The notes under the pieces were generated by a model. The model saw nothing but the letters and a program-made list of their open reading frames with translations. It was not told where the DNA came from and ran no database searches. DNA of 64,000 nucleotides, taken from contig JASSKH010000027.1 in assembly GCA_031763025.1 (NCBI GenBank), forward strand, positions 10,069,055-10,133,054, given 5' to 3'. Of this stretch, positions 54,119-64,000 are shown piece by piece (positions within the stretch are counted from its first letter, which is position 1; each line of letters starts with the position of its first letter). The position numbers and the translations under genes are program-made. The DNA is from Macrocystis pyrifera (Eukaryota; Sar; Phaeophyceae; Laminariales; Laminariaceae).

Positions 54119-55143
54119 CATGATCATAATCATAATCATAATCATGATCATAATCATAATCATAATCATAATCATAATCATAATAATAATAATAATAATA
54201 ATTCGAAGAGAACTTATACAGTAGTACCTGGTAGTTCATTTACTCCAGTACTAAAAGGGGTAATAGTAATAGTGGGTACTTCGTGTATTGGCTTCTAGTG
54301 GTTGTACTGCTGTATCGAGTGGGGATATATAACATGCGCTACATACAATACTATATCGGAAAAGGAAGTGCTTGGCGTTCTCGCACGTTCACTCTCATCG
54401 TCGTGTTTGCTTGAGCCTAACGATCGAGTTCCCAGCCTCAATGTTCGTGCCACGGGCTGGCTGGGTGCACGCATGAACCGGGGGATCAAACCCCCGTGAG
54501 ACCCATTGTATCGGTTCCCCTGCTCGCTCCGCTGAACGCTATGAAAGGCAAACCTTGCGTCGTTTCGTTTTGTTCGTGACGGGTTGGGTTATGGTATTGA
54601 CGCGCGAAGCATCTCCTGCAACGCCGACACACGTGTTCCAATTTTTATTTTGACTGTACTCCCACCGCCTCCCCCCCCCCCCCACCATTGTAGCGAGTGT
54701 CTATGGTGCTACGACGACGGTCATGCATGACATGAGCACCCCCCCCCCCCCCCCCCCTCCCTCCCTCTTCATGCAGGCTCGCGGCGGCGGGAAACGTAGA
54801 AGCCCAAGAAGCCATACGCGCCTTGGGATCGACGTCAAACTTCTCCCCCCCCGACTCCGCGACGTCGCCTGGCGACAAAGGAGCCAACGCGGCCGGTGAC
54901 GGGGACCCATCCGATCGCGGCAGCGGGGGGGGCTTGACGCCGTTGACGGTACTTCCCCTGCTGCTAGCCCTCATTGCCGCCGGCTACTGCGCCGCGAACG
55001 ACTTGTTGCCGCTGAAGTGGCTGCCGTCGAGCGGCGACGGTGGGGGGCGCGTCGGGGGAATCGCCAGGGCAGGATTCGACGTTGGCCAGGAGCGAGGGCT
55101 ACCACGAGTACCCCTCGGACGGAGGGAAATATGTCGGGATTAA
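53510..55143 (+). CDS. Membrane protein of unknown function, two exons (53510-53702, 54777 onward), both ends incomplete
   Basis: The acceptor CTCTCGCTGATACAG|A opens a frame that reads SPGLRRRELLGGVEDATPQT, then a Pro/Thr-rich stretch. It ends GGACAG|GTGAGT in phase 2. The next acceptor TCTTCATGCAG|G (54777) restores phase and gives LDRLAAAGNVEAQEAIRALG. An acidic linker and one strong membrane helix (TVLPLLLALIAAGYCAAND) follow. The frame stops at 55143, but neighbouring frames are also open, so the true 3' exon boundary is uncertain. Upstream exons were not found. No family recognised. Confidence 0.45.
54013..54201. repeat. (TAA)n / (ATAATC)n compound microsatellite
   Basis: A pure AAT-type array (about 54034-54117) is followed by ATCATA/ATCATG hexamers, then AAT again. 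It sits in the intron between the two exons of the membrane-protein gene. Confidence 0.97.
54686..54757 (+). repeat. Poly-C-tailed dispersed repeat, 3' fragment abutting a splice acceptor
   Basis: CATTGTAGCGAGTGTCTATGG, then ACGACGGTCATGCATGACAT, then GAGCACC and about 20 C. The C tail is followed by TCCCTCCCTCTTCATGCAG, the acceptor of the exon at 54777. Confidence 0.75.
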
Positions 55144-58100
55144 GGGAGGTAGGGTCGAGCGAGAGCGGCGGAGTCTCGGCGACAGCCTGCGCTGGCAACG
55201 GCGCCAACATTCCTCCGCGGCGCCACCTCTCTCTAAGAGAACGCTCTCCCGTGCGTCGTCGTCCTCCTCTTCCGCTCCCGACGACGCCGCGACCACCACG
55301 ACGGTTTTCACTGACACGCCCGTTGATGGGTGGCGAAACGGCAAGGCCTGGCTCGGCGCAAAAGCCACCGATCAGGACACTAAAACCGCTGATCAAGGTA
55401 CACCAGAGAGAGCCAGCACGTCAGGGCCGAACGGTGACCGGGAAAGCAGGGGAGGGGACCGCTGGGGCTGGTGGGGGCCCGAGGGCGCACCTCAGGCGGT
55501 GGGGGGCGAGGGTGGCGTCGTTAGCGAGAAAAATCCGAGCGCGGCAATGGTGTTGGTAGGGGGAGGGGAGGGGGAGGGGGGGGGGGGGGGGGGCTGGCGA
55601 CGGCAAGGGACTACCCCAACACGAAGCGGCTGGCGAGCAGCGTCCGCTGTGGCTGCAGAGGTGGAGCGCACCTGCATCGTCTCGACCTCCTTGACGCCTG
55701 CTGCTGTTGCCAACCCGCGCGCTTGGTTGCCCTCGGTGCGGTTGAGAGCCGTTCAGTGCTCGATGTTTTGGTGTCTCTTCTTTCCTGCTGTGGTATTTTG
55801 TTGCAGCGTCAGGTGGCCCCGAGGTCGGATATAATGTTTTTTTCGGAGACGGCGGGAACACGCAGTAGTCGGTCACCATCTTCGCCAGCGGATAGGCGCG
55901 GGGTAATAGGCATGCGATTCATCTTTTTTTTTTTTTTCTAGATTGTTGAGTGCCACGTCCCGTGCTGGTGCGCTGGCTGCCGCGTGTATGCGTGCGCGCT
56001 GATGTGGTAGCTGCCTTGTCCGCCGGTGAGCGAGGTTTTTTTTTTTTTTTTTGGCCAAGGATGGTCAAGCTCGACCACACTATCCCCCTTTACACAGCCC
56101 CCTCAGGCTCGGCAATTTCCTGTCGCAGTTATATAGTATCCACTGAAGTAGGCTGTGGGCTCCAGATGGTCAGGCTGTCGGATTTCGTTGGAGCTCTCGA
56201 AGCCTCTCCTGATGCGCGCAACGCACCGGTAGCACAGGGCAATGGACTGGGTTCTCCTTTGAAGGAGGCGGTCTGTCTCATTCCGATAGACGCGAAGTTG
56301 CAAAAATACGATTTTTTTTTTCGCGCTTGCTATATTTATTTAGGCTCGCCCTGCGAGTCCCGCCTGCGGTTGAGCTTTGCATTCAGCCGGGTCGGCACCA
56401 CCCCTTCCCCCCCCCCCCCCCCCCCCCCGAGAGAGAGAGAGAGCCCATTCCGGGTTGGACCAGCACAGACATGCGAAGCATCAGGCGTATTGACGTATCA
56501 TAGAAAAAAAACAAGGATGATGCGGTTTCTGGTGGTATATAGAGGCGAACCTTCCTCGCCTCGGTACGCTAGATGGTCGTGGGCCGGCTGGTAAGGGGGT
56601 GGATGGATGGGCTGATGACGAGGAGCTCCGCATGATAATGTAGCTTTTAAAGGTCGACGGCAACGGGGCAGTGATGTTAATTTTCGTGGCGGTCTCGTGT
56701 TTTCTGAAAGCAAGGGTTTCTGCTATGCTCTCTCGTAATTTTATGTTTTGGTCGCTTGCACCCGAGCATGACCGCAAGAGGAATGATGTTGCAGTGTTGT
56801 TGAGTTGAGCACACACACGTATTTATGCTTGACCTTTTCTGTATGTCGCTACTATCCGTACTGAAAGGGTGTAATGCATGGAGCGAACGCTGTGCGTGCA
56901 ATTTCACCAGCAACTCTATTCATCTGACGTGTTGACCTATCTCTCCCGCCGTTAACATTATTGTTGTGTAGTTGATGTACAGGTGCTCACTGGTCGGTGC
57001 TGCGTGCACGTATATAGCCAGTGTTTGCCCCGTATCCATCAGTATGATCCTACCTGGTTGACGGTAGCGGGTATAGACCCAGTATCTACACAACCAACGC
57101 TGTGCTGAAAATATGCAAAAGGTGCCAGTATCCCTGTGAGCAGTGTCACCTGCCGAGAGTTCACACTTTTTACACGCGTTCAGCTTAAGCCAGCATCCGC
57201 AACAGGCCGTACGTGGCTGTAATGCCCAGGGAACGAAGCGTGGGCCACCAAAAGAACACTGCTGCAAGCTCCTGATGGCGTCGCCCAGAGTTCGTTGTGC
57301 GTACTCACTGGGGAGTGGTATGACACAGGGTCCTGGATGCCCAGATAGACCCTGTTTACTGCGAACGGCCGCGGTGACAGATGGGTTGCTTGAAAGTAGG
57401 ACAGCAGTTCATGGTTTACGACCACGTCAAAGCGTTTTGTGCAAAAACAGCAGCGGCGAGCTGTCGACTGCAGGCTTACTTACTGGGGCGGTAGTGTCTG
57501 TGCTTCGAATGACACGAACGTCGGAACCAACTGCAACGATGGTGTCTGAAGTGCTTGCTGCCTGTAGCCTCAAACATAAGGAGCGTCGAGTGAGCAATTT
57601 CCCGCTGCCTGGTGTGCTATCTGGGCGTAGGTCCCCCCGCCCAGCCTGACGCTACGTATGAAAAAAAAAACTACAGCCAATGCTACGAAACGGGCGAATA
57701 ATCGAAGCAGACACAGCAACCGCGCAAAAAATGAACAGCCTACTTCCCTTCCCGTATTTCTGGCTGTTTTGCAGGGGCGCGTTGTCAGTCAAGTATCTAT
57801 CAAGTGTCAAGACATCTGTGCAAGTTGAAACTTGTCTTTTCTTTTGTTAGTGTCTGTAGAAGACGAGCTGGCTAGTTGCTGCTGCTAAACACGTCCTGCG
57901 TATTGTCTCCACCATGCTTCCCTCTGCTCTAAGTCGCCTGTATGTGCGTGTGCCGGCGTGCAGGCACTGGAGACTATGATGGCGTGATCGAGTATTCACG
58001 GAACCGGCTTTACCACGTGCAATATTTTCGATGGCCTTGTAACCAAAACCGGACACCGTTTTCACAGAATACGCCTCGACTATCACGCCGACAGTCGCAC

Positions 58101-60246
58101 TCGAACTCGCAACCAAGCACCGACAACATCTAGATCATGAATGACTATCTACGAGCTTCCCCCCGCCGCCGGCTGTCTGATTCGGCGACAACGCTACATG
58201 CATACACCGTACACGCTTTAGCACGCGGGCGACAAAATATTCAACAACACCGTCGAGGCACCTTTTCCGGACCAAGCAAGGGGTGTTTCATCCGCCCTGT
58301 CCGTACAAAGTAAGGCCCCAACCAATAACAAAAACGCCCTCGCACGAATTCTGACCAAGGGTTGCAACCGTTTTGCGAGACCAACCTTGAGCATAGGCCA
58401 CGCATTATACACTATTAATAGGCGCCAGGTAGAGGATTTGGTGCATGTAGCGCTCGCCGCTGCCGCGCCACGATTTTCTTGATCCAAATTTCTTATATGG
58501 CGTTCCACCCAAAGCGTGAGCCTTGCGTGCTCATTTTACAGTAAGTAGTTTATTTCTTATTCTTGGCCCCGATACTGCATCCTTGTGCTACTGGATGTAC
58601 GTATCAATCAACACTGCAGAAATTTATGTGCTTGGAGAGGACTGTGAAATGGAGTGAGTGGACCAGCCCGAAAAAACAATCTCAGGTGTGGTCTACTCAT
58701 ACGTATAGCCTATCGAAAGAGCAGCATCACTTTACTGTTGTTTTCCGAAGAGGGGTTGGCCCTGCTGGCGTCCCCTCTCTTCTTCCTTCGAGATTACGTG
58801 GGACATTCTCCCCTTCCTTGCTTCATTGTGCAAATGGAGTGTTCATGGTTCAGGAAAAAGTCGCGGGGACCCTCCCGGCCCTTTGGCACGGCCGGGCGAA
58901 GGCAGAAGTTTATGGCAGGCACTCGTACGAGTTCCCGTTGTAGCTGTAGATGTTCTCACAGGCAGAGTTGTACTGTTCGATGGAGTGGGTGGAGGATGGG
59001 GTGGGGGGGCGGGGGGGGGGGGGGGGGGGGGGGGGGGGAGAGGGGCGAGGGGGCGAGGAGGGGGGGGGGGGGGGGGGAGGGGGGGGGGGGGGGGGGGGGG
59101 GAGTGAGGGGGCCGGGGGGTTAATGCAGGGGTAGGATGCCACGCCTTACGACAGAACAAATGTGCTTCCCCAGTACTAGACCCAATAACTTTGTTTTTTA
59201 TCCGTCTGTAGTCTTGATTTTGAGTTGTATGCCTTTGCTTTCTTAGCTCTCGCACCGGCGCGTTTCATTCCCCGACCCACGCGTGCGGCGGGAAGGTTCC
59301 CAAGACGCGAAGGGCCTCCCGAGGAAATCTCAATCTCGACGAAGAACGCAAAACACACGCACCAAAGATAATCTGGCACCTCCTTCCCTACCAAGTCGCC
59401 ACGAACGACATATACGCTCCCGCCACGAGCAAGGCCAACAGCGCGCCCTGCAGGCTTCACGCATGGTGTGCTGAAGAGCAATGCTACTCGCGCAATACGC
59501 ACAGCAGGCAGGGGCGTGAGGAAGCACGCCCAGGAATTCAGCGAGAGCTTCACCCAATTTTAGCCGCACCATCCATCCTGGGCCATGTAGATGTATCCAG
59601 TCTCCGTCTGGCCTATCTTAACCCCGGGACTTCAGAGCGAAAAAAAAAGTTTAAAAAGAAAAAATCTATGTTGTGACGGTTCCAGCATCGATAGACCACG
59701 CGACGCAGCCTTGGCTGCTGGGATGGGGGGAAAAAATGCAGGCCTCGGGCAGAGCATCGATTCCCACCCCATGATGTGGACATTTCACGGCAGACGTATC
59801 TACTCCCGATCTTGCACAAAATGTTTAGCCCATCTCGTCTTTTGCTGGGTGGGACCCGTACCGGCCGCATGACCTACGGAGCGCACGTTGCCCCCCGTCG
59901 GTTGGGTTATAATATCCGTGCTAATAACATCCATACAGGTCCGGCACCCTGCACAACCTCTACCGAAAACGGCGGGCGATGAACTGGATGATCTACGTGT
60001 AGAACATGATCTGTCAGGAGGACGCGGAAATAGAGTGTCCGAAACGGCTTCTGCAAGGAGACGCGCGACACGTACATGCGCAGCTTGATCTGTTGCACTG
60101 CTTGCGCGTGTTCTTCCCAGACGGGTGCACGTATGATAGCACCATACTTCGAATCTTTTCTTTTTTTTTTCCCGAGCGGTATGCCGGAACCCCCTCGTCT
60201 TCCCCGAGTGTACCAGCACCAGTGGTATAGTAGTGGCAGTAGTAGT
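55144..60246. other. GC-variable region without a supported gene; long poly-G at 59008-59100
   Basis: Open frames on both strands at 55040-55834 and 57143-57649 have no domain or splice support. Poly-G/GGA tracts lie at 55559-55593 and 58999-59100. Poly-C followed by (GA)n lies at 56407-56442. Confidence 0.4.
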
Positions 60247-60347
60247 TTACGGGGGGCCATAGTAAATAGGACCTACGGTACACACAAAAAATATATTTAC
60301 TTACTTCTAGTAACAATATGTGGTCCTATTTACTATGGTCCCCCGAA
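60247..60347. mobile_element. MITE copy 8 inside AGT microsatellite
   Basis: TTACGGGGGGCCATAGTAAA... to ...TTTACTATGGTCCCCCGAA, embedded in AGTAG-rich sequence. The left TA is degraded. Confidence 0.85.
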
Positions 60348-60913
<566 letters not shown>

Positions 60914-61538
60914 AAGTACCTCTACAATACACGTCCCGTGAACACCAACTGGCCTACTGCAAAAAAAACACAAAATACTCACTTTTTTTGGGGGGGAGAA
61001 CGCCCTCAAGGAATACAGATGAAAATGGAAAGCGTGCTCAGCGAGCGAGCACTGATGCGTTACATGATACCTGCTGGTTTATATCTCTAGCCATATTGGC
61101 AATGGTTGAATAGATTTCCCGTTGGCACTCCGACAGGAGCTATCAAACGGAGCTTATACTTCCCCTTGTCTAGGGTTGGACATGTTATGAACAGTCCTTG
61201 CTCAAGGTTTGCTCAAGGACAATGTCACGAAAATAAGGTCTCACATCAAGCTTGCAAAATGTGAGTATTGAGGGAAAACTTGCAAAATGCCTGTGGTACG
61301 AGTTTGAGGAAAAGCTTGCAAAATAATACTTTTTTTTTTCCCGCGAAAAGCTTGCAAAATAATCAAGTATGAGTTTTTGAGGGGAAAACGTTTGCGATCT
61401 CACAGCTTTTGCTTGTTTTGTTTTGTTTCGTCTTTTCGTCACTTACAGTTTCAAGGTTTTGCCCAGACTAGGAGGCGTTCAATGTTGGCGGGATCCATAC
61501 TTGTACGAGCAATACACGTAGCGCCTCGAGGAACTCAC

Positions 61539-61700
61539 GGGGGACACGGTATTCCCTTCGAAGACAGTATCCTCCGGGAGGCTCAAGTCCGAGGTGGCCA
61601 GGGTGTAGATCGGCCCACCGTAATTGGAGGCACGGGTTTTCGCTGAACACCGCCGACTTGGAGATGCTGGCCAAAGCCAAACGTTCGATGTCGTCGTGGA
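61539..61700 (-). pseudogene. Beta-helix repeat exon with a one-base frameshift
   Basis: On the minus strand ASISKSAVFSEN is in one frame and ASNYGGPIYTLATSDLSLPE is in the next. Beta-helix rungs of this family normally run directly from FSEN/GN-R into AS-x-x-GG-A/P-I-Y. The frames are offset by one extra C in a CCC run at 61634-61636. It ends with a good donor (CCCCC|GTGAGTTCC). It is broken relative to its neighbours unless the base is a sequencing error. Confidence 0.55.
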
Positions 61701-62257
61701 CGGGCGGGGAGGTGGATGGGAGGTGGGGGAGAGAACGTTTAGAACTGTCGCCGACTTGAACGGGACAAAACATTCACCAAGTCACAATTTTTTTTTTTGG
61801 CGTTAGCTACGTTCCGGAACAACCTAGCAAGAAGAAAGAACCAACCATGGTGCGCAAACATATCATAGGGGAATACACGATTTTTTTTGGGGGTCCGTCG
61901 TGGATTCCGAGAACTAGTTCCCTCCGTATTAGTTCAGCGCGACGCTCAGCCACCGAGCGCGGGGGGGGGGGGGGGGGGGGGGGTCTCTGGCTTGAGGACC
62001 CGGTTTTTCGTTTTTTCAAAAATATAACCAGGGGTACACCAAGGGTACAGGAAAAAAAAAATAATAGAAAACGGAGTCACACTCGCCACGATGTCGGTAT
62101 TGAGCACAAGCTACGAAGCGGGTTGGAGTTATATTGTTAAAAAATAAAATAAAATATGTTTTCGTTTTTTTTTTCTTCGTGATTTCAGTAACCGCCCCCC
62201 CCCTCGTATCACGCAGTGTTTATGGTGAGGCACCTACGAGGCAGTTACATAGTAAAC

Positions 62258-62549
62258 CCATTGCTGTCTCTGGAAGTGGCCACACCGGAAATTAAATCAA
62301 TTCACGCTGTCATCCACGTGCAAGAATATCCGCCTCTAAAGCGGTTCGTACTAGGATGCAGCTCACCCTTCATGCGACTCGCCGGACACCTCGCGGCGCT
62401 TCGCGCTTGGTGCAAGCAATCTCTGCCGGGTCGGTGAAAACCCGACGCGCTCCGTCCCGGCATTGTAGGGATGCGAGGGTCTATGGTCATACGACTACGA
62501 CTATGCATGATAATGAGTACACCCTCGCCCCCCCCCCCCCCCCCCCCCC
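62258..62549 (+). repeat. Poly-C-tailed dispersed repeat, full-length copy
   Basis: It starts CCATTGCTGTCTCTGGAAGT, is colinear with 35110-35397, and ends AATGAGTACACCCTCG plus about 22 C. It contains the same GTCGGTGAAAACCCGAC stem. Confidence 0.85.
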
Positions 62550-62551
62550 GT

Positions 62552-62656
62552 CGTCTGGTGCAGGCAATGTCTGCCTGGTCGGTGAAAACCCGACGTGCAC
62601 CGTCCCAGCATTGTAGGGATGCGAGAGTCTCGACCACGGCAATGCATGATAATGGG
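62552..62656 (+). repeat. Poly-C-tailed dispersed repeat, second partial copy in tandem
   Basis: CTGGTGCAGGCAATGTCTGC, later GTCGGTGAAAACCCGACGTG, then GGGATGCGAGAGTCTC and GCATGATAATGGGCAAAT. It begins directly after the poly-C tail of the full copy and lacks its own C tail. Confidence 0.8.
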
Positions 62657-62939
62657 CAAATCGAAAAAAAGAATCGTGGGGTGTCGATTTATTTTTCTCC
62701 CCGTGTACCCTTGATGTAACAAACTAGTTTAGTTCGAAAAAGAACGTGCGCAGCGAATAAAAATACACCCTTCAATTAAAAAAGTTACCCCTAAATATTT
62801 CGAGTCACAGTTTGAGCGCGACCCTCCTCCCCCACACCCTAAAAACACATGGAGTTGTGGGGGTCCCTGACGCGCTGCGAAAGGGGGGGGGATCGGGTAC
62901 CGAAGCAACGAAAAAACACGGGACGGTGCGTTCAATTGA

Positions 62940-63218
62940 GCCCCTTCCACTCATTTCCGCGCTAGGTTCTTCCGCGAGAGCATCCCAACCATCTCTTAAT
63001 TGATTTCCTCTCCTCAGCGTGCCGTCGTTCCAGATAGCGCCTCCGCTATCTTCGGAGAAGCCACCCGTAGACGAGGCACCGGCGTTGAACAGCATCGTGC
63101 CCGGAGTCACGTTTTTCACGTGCCCTCCGCCTGTGTCGGAAGCGCGGTTGCCGGAGAAGACCGCCATGGAGTTCTTGAGGAACTTCAACACTCCTATGTT
63201 GAAGATGGCGCCGCCGGC
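62940..63218 (-). CDS. Beta-helix (polymorphic-membrane-protein-like) exon
   Basis: Acceptor CACAGGGCAG|GCC; encodes GGAIFNIGVLKFLKNSMAVF, then SGNRASDTGGG...GTMLFNAGASSTGGF and SGGAIWNDGTL. The GGAI(F/Y)N and FxGNxA motifs are the turns of right-handed parallel beta-helix repeats, found in large secreted or cell-surface families of brown algae. The 3' boundary is approximate. It reads in phase with the exon at 63688-63777. Confidence 0.65.
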
Positions 63219-63687
63219 CTGCCCTGTGAGGCGTATTCGTTGCGTGGAGCGTGTGCAGAGTATGTTCATATACCGCCGCCGCCGCCGCCGCCGAACACGG
63301 AGCTATTTTATGTGAGCAACAACTAGGACAGCTCACCTCAAGCTTGAGTCTGCATGCATGATGCCAACATGGCTGACCTGAGAGGACAATAAGATTCCCA
63401 TACCGCTGTTTTTGTATTTTTGACATCGGTTACTTTTGTATGCGCCTGTCCCCCCGTCCGTTCGTCCGTCCGTCCGTCAGGGCGGTCAAAACCTGCTGGG
63501 GAAGGCCTCGATGACCCCACCAAACTTCTGGACCAGCAGAAACAAGCTGCCCCGGCTCCGGAGCTCATCGTTTGCGCGGGACTGGCAGCAACATACACGC
63601 GCACGCAGAGATTCACGTGCGCCGCTGGTATTCAGGGCATGACATACACGCCAGCGCTCTTCTTGCGGCGTCCCTGCTTGTGCTCAC

Positions 63688-63777
63688 CGAGCCTCGGTTG
63701 CCGGTGAAGTTGGCGTCGTCGAACACGCTGAACGTACCCGCGTTGTAGATTGCGCCGCCGTCGTTTCCGTTGATGTC
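63688..63777 (-). CDS. Beta-helix exon, upstream member
   Basis: GGTTTCAG|GAC opens a 30-codon exon, DINGNDGGAIYNAGTFSVFD then DANFTGNRGS, and closes TCG|GTGAGC. Phase 0 on both sides, so each exon is about one beta-helix rung pair. The gene probably continues beyond the right edge. Confidence 0.7.
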
Positions 63778-64000
63778 CTGAAACCGAACCCAGCGCGGGC
63801 AGGGGGAGAGAATGATGGGGCGGGGGGGGGGGGGGGGGGGCGGGCGGGGGGGGGGGGGAAGTGTCACTTGCACCCGCCCATGCGAACAAGGCTCGTGAAG
63901 CAACATGGCCAGAACCTAACAACCGGTCAGTAATGGCCTCTCATTCATGCGCATCACAAGTGAAATCTCCAGTGTACGCTCGCGCGGGGCGAGACGCGGT

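Noticed and set aside
53927..54298. Poly-Asn/Ile/Tyr ORFs
   Set aside because: They arise from the (TAA)n/(ATAATC)n microsatellite.
61539..63777. Bacterial polymorphic outer membrane protein or contamination
   Set aside because: The segments are spliced exons with GT/AG borders and are interspersed with the same eukaryotic repeat family seen elsewhere in the window.

Overview
The window is eukaryotic nuclear DNA, most likely from a stramenopile and probably a brown alga. It has intron-rich genes with canonical GTGAGT-type donors, very long introns, abundant retrotransposons and miniature elements, long poly-C/poly-G tracts and microsatellites, a glycosyltransferase-8 gene, and exons of a right-handed beta-helix (polymorphic-membrane-protein-like) family typical of brown algae. 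The organism call is inference. No bacterial gene organisation, rRNA or CRISPR was seen.

Layout. 1-3071 (-): an uninterrupted Gag-protease-RT frame of a Ty3/gypsy element running off the left edge. 7.15-9.35 kb: a degenerate array of about five copies of an exon-intron unit, the first copy inverted so that it forms a long hairpin. 9435-10907 (+): a 490-codon ORF with IQ-like repeats. 12.2-13.3 kb: a tandem duplication in which one copy carries a MITE and the other is the empty site. 13677-15288 (+): a three-exon gene of unknown function. 15.8-22.7 kb: mostly gene-poor, with a small inverted-repeat element, a tRNA-Ser-derived SINE candidate and tandem duplications. 22.7-24.1 kb (-): a decayed Ty3/gypsy integrase-chromodomain relic. 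24.4-25.7 kb: an AT-rich island bounded by perfect 15-bp inverted repeats, with two MITEs inside. 26-30 kb: repeats and satellite.

The best gene is at 48867-30316 (-): a GT8 glycosyltransferase in at least 11 exons whose splice phases all agree. It has a signal peptide, the DxD, DQGFLN and KPWDWW motifs, and a multi-spanning membrane C-terminus. This architecture matches IPUT1/PGSIP6, the glucuronosyltransferase of plant glycosyl inositol phosphorylceramides. Its 6.9-kb first intron holds a 5'-truncated LINE inserted inside an older MITE. 53.5-55.1 kb (+) holds two exons of an unknown membrane protein. 61.5-63.8 kb (-) holds beta-helix exons, one with a frameshift.

Repeat families tie the window together. 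One is a 105-bp TA-target MITE (nine copies). A second is a dispersed element ending in a long poly-C tail (nine full or partial copies). A third is a LINE with a (CA)n 3' end (two copies). The rest is spacer with no convincing gene.
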